From the NCBI GenBank assembly GCA_964513655.1, contig CAZENQ010000116.1, positions 1 to 10,086 of the forward strand: a stretch of DNA of 10,086 nucleotides, given 5' to 3'. The notes under the pieces were generated by a model that saw only the letters and a list, made by a program, of their open reading frames with translations, was not told the origin of the DNA and did not search any database. Both the position numbers and the translations under genes were made by a program. This document shows positions 1 to 6,192 of this stretch, piece after piece (positions within the stretch are counted from its first letter, which is position 1; each line of letters begins with the position of its first letter). The stretch comes from G020350405 sp964513655. Its GTDB lineage: Bacteria > Planctomycetota > Phycisphaerae > Sedimentisphaerales > Anaerobacaceae.

Positions 1-1
1 C

Positions 2-1072
2 AGTATGAACTGTCTCTGCGAGGCGATTGGAATGGCCCTGCCGGGTAACGGAACAATCCTGGCCATTGACCCAAAACGCCGGAAACTTTACGAAACAGCA
101 GGCGAACAAGTTATGGAACTCGTGCGAAAGGACCTCAAACCGCTCGATATCGTTACGGAAAAATCCATTGACAACGCCTTTGCACTCGATATGGCTATGG
201 GAGGCTCGACAAATACCATCCTGCACACTTTGGCGGTCGCTAACGAAGCCGGTATCAAATATGACCTTGACCGCATCAACAGCATCTCACAAAAATGTCC
301 CAACATCTGCAAAGTATCACCCTCGAGCAATTTCCACGTCGAGGACGTCGATGCCGCCGGCGGCATAAGCGCGATACTAAAAGAAATCAGCAAACTCCCT
401 AATCTGCTGAATACCAATTGTCCGACAGTAACCGGCAAAACCTTAGGTGAAAATGTCGCCGATGCCAAAATCAAAAACACAGAAGTAATCCACCCGCTCG
501 CTCAAGCGTATTCCAAAACCGGCGGCCTCGCTATTCTTAAAGGCAACCTCGCCCCCAACGGCAGCGTCGTAAAAACCGCAGGTGTCGCGCCCGCAATGTT
601 CACACACACCGGCCCGGCCGTTATCTTCGAGAGCCAGGAAGACGCCTGCGACGGCATCCTGGCCGGAAAAGCCAAAGCCGGAGATGTCATTGTCATTCGC
701 AGCGAGGGCCCAAAGGGCGGGCCAGGCATGCAGGAAATGTTAAGCCCCACAAGCTACGTCATAGGCGCTGGCCTCGGCGAATCCGTCGCGCTCATTACAG
801 ATGGCAGGTTTAGCGGCGGAACAAAGGGAGCGTGCATCGGACACGTCAGCCCCGAAGCTGCCGTAGGCGGTCCCATCGGCCTCCTTAAAGACGGCGATAT
901 CATCGAAATCGACATCCCGAACAATACTATAAACGTAAAGCTCTCTAATGAAGAGTTGGCCCAGCGCAAAAAGTCCTTCAAGCCGCCAAAACCGCGAATT
1001 ACAAAGGGCTACCTCGCGAAATACGCGACAATGGCAACCTCCGCCGACACCGGTGCAGTCCTTAAATGGTAG
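2..1072 (+). CDS. ilvD: Dihydroxy-acid dehydratase (IlvD), 5'-truncated by window edge
   Basis: IlvD dehydrates 2,3-dihydroxy-3-methylbutanoate and its methylpentanoate analogue to the 2-keto acids in the cytoplasmic valine/isoleucine pathway, using an Fe-S cluster and Mg2+. The reading frame is open from the first bases and starts mid-protein at Ser-Met-Asn-Cys, the family segment carrying the third cluster cysteine; the ATG at position 5 is therefore an internal Met, not the start. Family blocks follow in order: MAMGGSTNT (about residue 65), HPLAQAYSKTGGLAILKGNL, FTHTGPAVIF, SEGPKGGPGMQEML, LITDGRFSGGTKGACIGH and SPEAAVGGPIGLLKDGD near the C-terminus. About 356 codons are present of the roughly 550-560 usual, so some 200 N-terminal residues, including the first two cluster cysteines, lie to the left. 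It ends with TAG, and the next gene is convergent. The EDD (Entner-Doudoroff) dehydratase is a paralogue, but the motifs fit IlvD better. Confidence 0.97.
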   Translation, partial: SMNCLCEAIGMALPGNGTILAIDPKRRKLYETAGEQVMELVRKDLKPLDIVTEKSIDNAFALDMAMGGSTNTILHTLAVANEAGIKYDLDRINSISQKCPNICKVSPSSNFHVEDVDAAGGISAILKEISKLPNLLNTNCPTVTGKTLGENVADAKIKNTEVIHPLAQAYSKTGGLAILKGNLAPNGSVVKTAGVAPAMFTHTGPAVIFESQEDACDGILAGKAKAGDVIVIRSEGPKGGPGMQEMLSPTSYVIGAGLGESVALITDGRFSGGTKGACIGHVSPEAAVGGPIGLLKDGDIIEIDIPNNTINVKLSNEELAQRKKSFKPPKPRITKGYLAKYATMATSADTGAVLKW

Positions 1073-1122
1073 ATTAGATCGTGATGCATCAAGTGTGTTG
1101 GGGGTACTTGGTTTGCCCTACG

Positions 1123-1605
1123 TTAGCTGGGTTTTATAAAAGCAATCGAATAAACCGCATATATTGCTGTCAGAGCTATTAGAACCCACCAAGAAATAAG
1201 GTGAGGTAGCCCATCAGTGTACGGCACATTCTCATCTCTCCAGCCTCTTGGGAGCATGGGTTTACTATCTCGGGTGTCGTAGATACTATCATCGAAGAAC
1301 ATAAATACCCGATCACATCTTCTGCGAATGTTCCGATACCACGTGAGTCGCTTATGGGCAAAATGGATGTGCCATCCCCCATATATTGCTGCAACAACCG
1401 TAAAAACGTACAGCAGAGTCTGAACGTATGGCTTGTGAGCCTCTTTCACTGGGGCCAAATGCGTAGCGGTAACGATACCACCCATAAGGATTACAGTCCA
1501 CAGAAGTATTTTCCATTCCATATCCCTGTACCTTCTAATCTCTGCGAAAGTCTCCTTATACAACGACATAAGTATTCCGATTTTTTGAGCAGCCGGTATT
1601 TCCAT
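1123..1605 (-). CDS. Small three-helix membrane protein of unknown function
   Basis: I do not recognise a named family. The 160-residue protein has three hydrophobic segments, at about residues 31-48, 62-81 and 137-156. Arg/Lys-rich stretches lie before the first helix (EIRRYRD) and after the second (KRLTWYRNIRRRC), so I infer N-in topology with a cytoplasmic loop of about 55 residues between helices 2 and 3. That loop holds an acidic FFDDSIYD patch and an LPRGWRDEN patch. There is no signal peptide and no catalytic motif. Two in-frame ATGs stand side by side at 1608 and 1605; AAGGAG at 1612-1617 lies 3 nt from the first and 6 nt from the second, so I chose the second. A near-consensus promoter and a structured leader sit upstream, which argues for a real monocistronic gene. 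It is convergent with ilvD, and sampled rows look more A+T-rich than ilvD. It could be a recently acquired or lineage-specific gene. Confidence 0.8.
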   Translation of the reverse strand: MEIPAAQKIGILMSLYKETFAEIRRYRDMEWKILLWTVILMGGIVTATHLAPVKEAHKPYVQTLLYVFTVVAAIYGGWHIHFAHKRLTWYRNIRRRCDRVFMFFDDSIYDTRDSKPMLPRGWRDENVPYTDGLPHLISWWVLIALTAIYAVYSIAFIKPS

Positions 1606-1611
1606 CATTAT

Positions 1612-1617
1612 CTCCTT
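1612..1617 (-). promoter_or_regulatory. Shine-Dalgarno site deciding the start of the small membrane protein gene
   Basis: On the minus strand AAGGAG is followed by ATAATGATGG. The spacing is 3 nt to the first ATG and a normal 6 nt to the second, favouring the ATG at 1603-1605. Confidence 0.7.
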
Positions 1618-1625
1618 AACTCCTA

Positions 1626-1664
1626 GGGCTGGCGCTCTGATACGATACTAGCAAGACCCAGCCC
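1626..1664 (-). repeat. GC-rich inverted repeat in the leader of the small membrane protein gene
   Basis: Arms GGGCTGG (1626-1632) and CCAGCCC (1658-1664) are perfect 7-bp complements around a 25-nt loop. The element lies between the predicted transcription start near 1675 and the Shine-Dalgarno site at 1612-1617, so it would fold in the mRNA leader just before the ribosome site. No U-tract follows it, so a terminator is unlikely. It might tune translation, or it might be chance. Confidence 0.45.
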
Positions 1665-1681
1665 CCCAATAAACCAGCAAA

Positions 1682-1710
1682 ACTATATGCGATATACCAA
1701 ATTCCGTCAA
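1682..1710 (-). promoter_or_regulatory. Sigma70-type promoter for the small membrane protein gene
   Basis: Minus-strand -35 TTGACG (1705-1710, 5 of 6 consensus), exactly 17 nt, then -10 TATAGT (1682-1687, 5 of 6). The predicted start is near 1675, leaving a leader of about 70 nt to the ATG at 1605. It lies back to back with the plus-strand promoter at 1740-1748. Confidence 0.7.
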
Positions 1711-1739
1711 GGAAAAAACTTCCGGAACTACAGATGTGG

Positions 1740-1748
1740 TGGTATAAT
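1740..1748 (+). promoter_or_regulatory. Extended -10 promoter for the YkgJ gene pair
   Basis: TGGTATAAT matches the extended -10 consensus TGnTATAAT perfectly. The hexamer at the -35 position (TTCCGG, 1720-1725, 17-nt spacing) is poor, as is common for extended -10 promoters. The predicted start is near 1755, about 35 nt before the ATG at 1790. Confidence 0.6.
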
Positions 1749-1789
1749 AGGCAGGTTATTAACCAGTAGTTTTTCGCCGATAAGAATAA

Positions 1790-2266
1790 ATGCCCGAGAG
1801 CAAAAAAATCCCTTGGTATGCTGCCGGCCTGCATTTTGAGTGTCTGTGTTGCGGCAGATGCTGCTCCGGCCCCGGTGCGGGCTACATCTGGGTCACCCGC
1901 CCGGAAATCGAGCTCCTCGCCGATTTCCTCAAAATACCAATCGGACAACTGCGGCGAGAATATCTCAGACGCGTTGGCCTGCGGACGACAGTTATTGAAC
2001 AGCCGGTCACCAGGGATTGTATGTTCCTGCAGCAGACAGACGGCCGGAGAAAATGCGCTATTTATACCGTCCGCCCGAACCAGTGCAGGACCTGGCCCTT
2101 CTGGCCGAGCAACCTGACCAGCCAAAAAGCTTGGAACAAGGCCGCACAAAAATGCCCCGGCATAAACCGCGGCCGACTCCACAGTCTCGGCCAAATACAA
2201 AAAATAAAATCGCAGAAAAAATGGTGGCAGAATGCAAAAGAAGTACTCAGCTCCTGCGAAAGGTAG
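1790..2266 (+). CDS. YkgJ-family cysteine-cluster protein (first of a tandem pair)
   Basis: The protein has 158 residues. It carries the signature of the YkgJ/UPF0153 (CxxCxxCC) family: F-E-C18-L-C-C21-G-R-C24-C25, then C77 in RDCMFL, C89 in RRKCAIY, the RPNQCRTWPFWP block with C99, and C122 in KCPG. These cysteines are thought to bind a metal (zinc or an Fe-S cluster), but the cellular role of the family is not established. No signal peptide or membrane helix is visible, so it should be cytoplasmic. The C-terminal 30 residues are Lys/Gln-rich. The ATG at 1790 has no strong Shine-Dalgarno sequence (AAGAATAA precedes it) but sits suitably behind the extended -10 promoter. Its 3' end overlaps the next YkgJ gene by 46 nt, so the two are probably cotranscribed. 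Confidence 0.88.
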   Translation: MPESKKIPWYAAGLHFECLCCGRCCSGPGAGYIWVTRPEIELLADFLKIPIGQLRREYLRRVGLRTTVIEQPVTRDCMFLQQTDGRRKCAIYTVRPNQCRTWPFWPSNLTSQKAWNKAAQKCPGINRGRLHSLGQIQKIKSQKKWWQNAKEVLSSCER

Positions 2267-2661
2267 CTGAAATCTATGATTGGCTCGATTCGCAAATTCG
2301 CCAATCAGCCGATACACCTGTTCAATGCAACGCCTGCGGTAAATGCTGCGATTTCGCCAAATTCGACCACCGCCTGTTTGTCACCCCGCCCGAATTGATG
2401 TATCTAACGGCAAAGCTGCACGACGAAGATTTAAAACCAATGCCGACCGGCCGCTGCCCCTATAACACTAATGGCAAATGCACAATCTACGATTACCGTT
2501 TCGCCGGCTGTAGAATCTTCTCCTGCAAATCAGACCCCGACTTCCAAAGCAGACTAAGCGAATCAACCCTGAATAAAATCAAATCCCTCTGCACCCAGTT
2601 CCACATCCCCTACCTCTACTCCGACCTGCCCTCTGCCCTGAATACCTCCACAAGCCCCTAA
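2221..2661 (+). CDS. YkgJ-family cysteine-cluster protein (second of a tandem pair)
   Basis: The protein has 146 residues from the chosen start. Its C36-N-A-C39-G-K-C42-C43 signature is followed by RLFVTPPELMYL, then GRCPY (C79), GKCTIYDYRFAGCRIFSC (C87, C97, C102) and C124. The spacing and the IYDYRFAGCR block mark a divergent YkgJ-type protein, presumably metal-binding, cytoplasmic and of unknown role. The frame is open back to 2017, but those 68 extra codons are the first YkgJ gene read out of frame and look non-protein-like (Pro/Arg/Gln-rich), so I start at the ATG at 2221; GTG at 2224 is an alternative. No Shine-Dalgarno sequence precedes it. Together with the 46-nt overlap this suggests translational coupling to the upstream gene. 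Identity with the upstream protein is low outside the Cys motifs, so any duplication is old. Confidence 0.85.
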   Translation: MVAECKRSTQLLRKVAEIYDWLDSQIRQSADTPVQCNACGKCCDFAKFDHRLFVTPPELMYLTAKLHDEDLKPMPTGRCPYNTNGKCTIYDYRFAGCRIFSCKSDPDFQSRLSESTLNKIKSLCTQFHIPYLYSDLPSALNTSTSP

Positions 2662-2902
2662 CCACCGCTCCCTATATGAATCCGCGATTAACACCAAAAC
2701 TCACGATGGAGACCTTATCGGGCTTATTAAACAGAGTTTCCATGATGCCAAATTTACAAGCGTATTGGTGAAAGACACAAAGATGCTATCCGAAAATCAG
2801 TAACAGCGAGTTCGGAGAAAACAAACGTCTTCTAGTCTATTTTTATAATATTTAAGCAAACGCCTCATAACGTACAGAACGTGTACGCACGGTTCCTAAT
2901 TC
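2662..2902. other. Convergent intergenic region, A+T-rich
   Basis: About 240 bases lie between the second YkgJ gene (+) and the secreted-protein gene (-). The left part keeps a plus-strand frame open from 2642 to a TAA at 2801-2803 without a usable start, perhaps a relic. The right part is A+T-rich (2830-2860). No terminator with a U-tract was found for either gene. Confidence 0.5.
2871..2887. repeat. Short inverted repeat 3' of the secreted-protein gene
   Basis: CGTACA (2871-2876), loop GAACG, TGTACG (2882-2887) form a 6-bp perfect stem 16 nt beyond the stop of the minus-strand gene. No T-run follows on either strand, so it is at best a weak terminator or mRNA 3'-end stabiliser. Confidence 0.35.
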
Positions 2903-4132
2903 TCACCGCACCTGCTGCTTTTTTACCAAGTGAATATCCACAGCAATAATACTGAAGTGCACAAAATCAACCATTACTGACAAATAATCGCTCTCCTCTT
3001 CATTTTCGATGCCGCTCTCTAAAGTCTCCTTTATTAAATCCGCCAACTCAGACAGCGGTCTCTCCGTCGAGCCATCCAAAAAATATTGATATGGGATTTC
3101 GTTCCTATATATCAGGTCACCGTGTACTGTGATGCTTTTTAAATTATCTTGATAATCGTAAGTCATTGATATTCTTATATCATCTTCGTATTCGTACTCA
3201 ACAGGATTACGGACAGCAAAGTAAAGTTCATAAAAATCATGCATATTGTTCAGCACCGGTTTAGAGAGAGCCAGAGGGACCCCTTCGAAATCAAACTCGG
3301 CGCATTTACCCAAGGGCATGTTTGAAATTAGCTGAGGTGCATTTACATCAAATATTGCCCCTAAATGTACCTCTAAGAACGAATAATCAAAATCTTGCTC
3401 ATCCTTGCCGATAATCTTTAATTCATTCGATTCTTCCAGCGTTTCTAAAACAATTTTGTGCCATTTCACCGTTGAAGTTCCCTCTGTTCCGAAGGACCCC
3501 CATCGTACTCCTCCGCGAAAAACTCCGTTCATTTGGAGATTTTCGCCGCAGTATCGACTCCTGCCATCTACCCACAAGTCGATATTAAATGTACCATCTT
3601 GATTAGGCTTTGCCTGGGCCTCGAATTTCTGGTATCCGAATCCCAGATTATCAATTCTTGTTCCGTCAACACTAAGGGCCGTGACATAGCTGTCTGAACC
3701 ATATTCCTTGGACCTTAAAGAAAAGTTTAATCGTGTGTTTCTTCCGTTTTCGCCGCCATACACTTCGAGTTGCGAGGTTGATTTACTTAATTTCTCATTA
3801 TCTTCAGGAACCTCACACTTTTCAACCTCAAGAAGAATAGTCAGCCGCCAGCCTTTCTGCGCAATGAGCTCCTGGTCGCTCTGAGAAAAGACCCATGTAT
3901 AGTACAATTCTCCGTTTTCATGTGTGCTATCCCATATCCGCCATGCGGACCCTTCGTCTGACTTAGCATTCTTTAGGAGTTTGCCCGTCACGCCTTGCCC
4001 AGCCTGGCTAACTTCCCATCCCTGATTTTGTGGAGGACTTGTAGCTATGTACGAACAAATTGTCTCGCCGAACGCACCAACATCTAAGGCTATAAGAAAA
4101 GAAAATAGTATTAACCACTTCTTCACTTTCAT
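2903..4132 (-). CDS. Secreted protein with a concanavalin/LamG-like region, function unknown
   Basis: The protein has 409 residues and no named family I can assign. It opens with a typical signal peptide: KVKK, then a hydrophobic WLILFSFLIALDVGA core, with likely cleavage near residue 22. Residues about 25-235 look like a beta-sandwich of the concanavalin/LamG type: WRIWDST, ELYYTWVFS, a strand-rich middle, FNIDLWVDGR and the closing GGVRWGSFGTEGTSTVKWHKIVL, a pattern common in planctomycete exported proteins. Residues about 236-409 form an acidic second region without a motif I know. The frame is open to an ATG at 4222, but a near-consensus promoter lies inside that extension and the extension would bury the signal peptide, so I start at the ATG at 4132. 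No strong Shine-Dalgarno sequence is seen. Rows sampled here are A+T-richer than the mur genes. It sits where ftsA would be expected after ftsQ. Confidence 0.8.
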   Translation of the reverse strand: MKVKKWLILFSFLIALDVGAFGETICSYIATSPPQNQGWEVSQAGQGVTGKLLKNAKSDEGSAWRIWDSTHENGELYYTWVFSQSDQELIAQKGWRLTILLEVEKCEVPEDNEKLSKSTSQLEVYGGENGRNTRLNFSLRSKEYGSDSYVTALSVDGTRIDNLGFGYQKFEAQAKPNQDGTFNIDLWVDGRSRYCGENLQMNGVFRGGVRWGSFGTEGTSTVKWHKIVLETLEESNELKIIGKDEQDFDYSFLEVHLGAIFDVNAPQLISNMPLGKCAEFDFEGVPLALSKPVLNNMHDFYELYFAVRNPVEYEYEDDIRISMTYDYQDNLKSITVHGDLIYRNEIPYQYFLDGSTERPLSELADLIKETLESGIENEEESDYLSVMVDFVHFSIIAVDIHLVKKQQVR

Positions 4133-4183
4133 CTCAAGATATCCGCACACTGCCAATTCGAGAATACCTTCCCTTTCGAACGA

Positions 4184-4212
4184 ATCATAACAGACCACAC
4201 CATACTTGTCAA
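4184..4212 (-). promoter_or_regulatory. Near-consensus sigma70 promoter for the secreted-protein gene
   Basis: Minus-strand -35 TTGACA (4207-4212, perfect), exactly 17 nt, then -10 TATGAT (4184-4189, 5 of 6). The predicted start is near 4177, a leader of about 45 nt before the ATG at 4132 and downstream of the alternative ATG at 4222. It implies expression independent of the upstream mur-ftsQ operon. Confidence 0.75.
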
Positions 4213-4281
4213 CGGCAAACAAAATATTATCTGCCCCTGCTTGTGCGCACCGGAACCGCCTAAGTTCGCTATACGACTGAG

Positions 4282-5214
4282 CTAATATTTATCGGTCGGT
4301 CTGGGAATTGTCTCCTGCGGGTCACGCAGGTTGATGTATTTCGCACCACCCAATAGCGAACCGAACTCTTCGTAATAGCTGTAGAGCTTCGCTAATTTCT
4401 CATCATCCGGCGCCTCAAGATACCTCTGCCACGTGCCGAACTCCGCCCCCCAGATAATCTCCGTATCGTCCTTCGTATAGAGAACGATATGCGGCTGCCG
4501 CTGGCTCTTGCGTCCCTCAAAATTGCTCACATCAATGCTGTCTATCTCATAGAGCAGCGGCTTCTGCGGCGTCACCGTCTCGTCCATCTGCTGCAGCTTG
4601 GCTAATATGGTTACCGCCGCGGCCAAATCGCTGCGCCGCCATACCTGCCCCGGCTCCGGCGTCTCCCGCGGCCCCGTCAGTCCTGCCACCTTCACAATCG
4701 GCAGACTCGCTACCGGCACAAAATCGAGCGCCACTAATTCACTGTCCACGTACCACTTCTGACCGGCCCGCTCGACCAGGGCCACCGGCTTGCGCCACCG
4801 GGCCTCAATCAACAGCCGGTCATGCGTGGTCAGCACCCTTACATCATCCACCCACCGAACCAGTTCCTCGATATTTTGCTGCACCGTCCGGGCCGCCGTC
4901 TCATCAACCTTTATGTCCTCTCCGTAAGCTACCGCCGCCTGATAAATTCTCTCTTGCAGCGCTTCATTGACCCACTCCGGCACATTTACTAACTCCAACG
5001 CTGCGCTCTGAACGGGCTTTATTGTTCTCACGTACCGCTCTAAAAAGTAGAAAATAAAAGCCGCGACGACAATCACGCACCCAACCTCCAGCACCTTCAG
5101 AACGCTCTTCAAACTCGGTCCCGAAGTTGTCTTTACCTTCTTCTTTCTCTTCGAAGTGCCGAGCTTAAATGATGTTCTTTTTTTCTTGCGTTTTGTCTTT
5201 CTTCTCTTGGCCAC
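4282..5214 (-). CDS. ftsQ: Cell division protein FtsQ
   Basis: FtsQ (DivIB in Gram-positives) is a bitopic divisome protein that binds FtsB and FtsL and links the cytoplasmic ring to septal wall synthesis. The 310-residue product fits: a very Lys/Arg-rich cytoplasmic tail (residues 1-38), one transmembrane helix (about 40-58, EVGCVIVVAAFIFYFLE), then a periplasmic part. The region of about 70-140 corresponds to the POTRA domain, and the beta domain begins around WRKPVALVERAGQKWYVD with the typical GxxWYVDxxL pattern. The C-terminal AKYINLRDP resembles the terminal strand of FtsQ. Sequence conservation in this family is low, so position after ddl is part of the evidence. The start is GTG at 5214, two bases after the ddl stop, with AAGAAG upstream. 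It is the last gene of the operon; no ftsA or ftsZ follows in the window. Confidence 0.85.
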   Translation of the reverse strand: MAKRRKTKRKKKRTSFKLGTSKRKKKVKTTSGPSLKSVLKVLEVGCVIVVAAFIFYFLERYVRTIKPVQSAALELVNVPEWVNEALQERIYQAAVAYGEDIKVDETAARTVQQNIEELVRWVDDVRVLTTHDRLLIEARWRKPVALVERAGQKWYVDSELVALDFVPVASLPIVKVAGLTGPRETPEPGQVWRRSDLAAAVTILAKLQQMDETVTPQKPLLYEIDSIDVSNFEGRKSQRQPHIVLYTKDDTEIIWGAEFGTWQRYLEAPDDEKLAKLYSYYEEFGSLLGGAKYINLRDPQETIPRPTDKY

Positions 5215-5216
5215 CG

Positions 5217-6188
5217 TTACTTCTTTGCCTTCATCGCAGGATTAACCGGAGCTTCTTTCATCCCCTTATCTTCCAGCGCCGCCTCAATAATCTCTGCGCA
5301 GACCTCGCTCATCGAAATCTCCGCTTTTGCCGCCGCCTTTGGCACAAGTGAATGGCTGGTGAGCCCCGGAATCGTATTGGCCTCTAAGACATAAGGCTTG
5401 CTGTCTTCGCCTAACCTAAAATCAATTCTCGCAAAGTGCCGAAGACCCAGCGCCGCGAAACAGCGAATCGCGTCCGTCTGGATTTTCACCGCCAGCGCCG
5501 GCTCGACCGTGTCGAAAAGAAATTCTGTCTCCTCGTCAACGTACTTCGCATGATAATCATAAAAGCCGGCCCTGGCCTTAATCTCAATCACGGGAAGCGC
5601 CCGATTCCCCAATATCCCGACCGTCACCTCTCGCCCGCTAATGTACCGCTCTATCATACAATCGCCGAACTCGCCCTGACACTTCTTTGCTGCCGCAATT
5701 GCTTCCCGTGGATTGTCGACAATAGAAATGCCGATAGTGCTCCCCTGCCTTAATGGCTTTATCACATAAGCCTCCGCAAATTGCTCAAGCTGTTTTTCAA
5801 GCCGATGCATATCGCCGTCACTGTCAAACTCTACTGCCGCCGGCGTCGCCACGCCGGCTTCCGCAAAGGCCTTTTTACTCGCCAGTTTGTCGAACGCTAA
5901 CCTGCTTGCCTTGGCTCCGCTGCCCGTGTAAACAAGCGACTTGTCTTCAAGTATTTCCTGCAGCTGCCCGTCTTCGCCAAATCTGCCGTGAAGCGCAATA
6001 AAGAAAACGTCTATGCTCGTATCTTCCAGTACATCCAGATTGTCCGGACTGATATCGGCGGAAATGACATTGACTCCGGCCTCCCTCAGCACCTGCACAA
6101 CACAACTGCCGCTCTGAATACTAATCTCCCGCTCTTCACCGACACCCCCCATAAGAACAGCGACTTTTAACTTACTATCGACTACCAA
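5217..6188 (-). CDS. ddl: D-alanine--D-alanine ligase
   Basis: This cytoplasmic ATP-grasp enzyme joins two D-Ala to give the dipeptide that MurF adds to the peptidoglycan precursor. The 323-residue length is normal. Motifs in order: MGGVGEEREIS (13-23, with E20 for the first D-Ala), ALHGRFGEDGQLQ (65-76), YTGSG (87-91), VIKPLRQGSTIG (142-153, K144 binds ATP), IERYISGREVTVG (179-191), ARIDFR (253-258) and the Mg2+/product loop EANTIPGLTSHSL (269-281). Tyr216 in YHAKY is the residue that favours D-Ala over D-lactate; D-Lac ligases have Phe there, so ordinary D-Ala-D-Ala (vancomycin-susceptible type) product is predicted. The start is TTG at 6188, 4 nt after the murB stop; no closer ATG precedes the first motif. 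The last 15 residues are a Lys-rich tail beyond the family core. Confidence 0.95.
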   Translation of the reverse strand: MVVDSKLKVAVLMGGVGEEREISIQSGSCVVQVLREAGVNVISADISPDNLDVLEDTSIDVFFIALHGRFGEDGQLQEILEDKSLVYTGSGAKASRLAFDKLASKKAFAEAGVATPAAVEFDSDGDMHRLEKQLEQFAEAYVIKPLRQGSTIGISIVDNPREAIAAAKKCQGEFGDCMIERYISGREVTVGILGNRALPVIEIKARAGFYDYHAKYVDEETEFLFDTVEPALAVKIQTDAIRCFAALGLRHFARIDFRLGEDSKPYVLEANTIPGLTSHSLVPKAAAKAEISMSEVCAEIIEAALEDKGMKEAPVNPAMKAKK

Positions 6189-6192
6189 TTAC

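Noticed and set aside
2017..2220. N-terminal extension of the second YkgJ gene back to an ATG at 2017
   Set aside because: These codons are the first YkgJ gene read in another frame and lack protein-like composition; the Cys-cluster domain starts well after 2221.
1616..2317. Minus-strand 233-codon open frame opposite the first YkgJ gene
   Set aside because: It is the antisense shadow of a clear YkgJ-family gene and its translation shows no coherent domain.
2676..2774. 32-codon plus-strand frame starting at the ATG at 2676
   Set aside because: No Shine-Dalgarno sequence, unconvincing composition, and another frame in the same place reads more protein-like.
2871..2897. Possible group II intron domain V-like or integron attC-like sequence near CGTACAGAACGTGTACG
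   Set aside because: The stem is only 6 bp, the catalytic triad and GAAA-type tetraloop are missing, no maturase or integrase is present, and core sites do not match GTTRRRY/RYYYAAC.
4133..4222. 30-residue N-terminal extension of the secreted protein from the ATG at 4222
   Set aside because: The promoter at 4184-4212 lies inside it and a normal signal peptide begins at 4132.
4267..4285. tRNA-like D-arm on the minus strand, TTAGCTCAGTCGTATAGCG, overlapping the ftsQ stop codon
   Set aside because: No matching acceptor stem, anticodon stem or GGTTCRANYCC T-arm follows, so it is not a tRNA; the resemblance is probably chance or at most a short relic.
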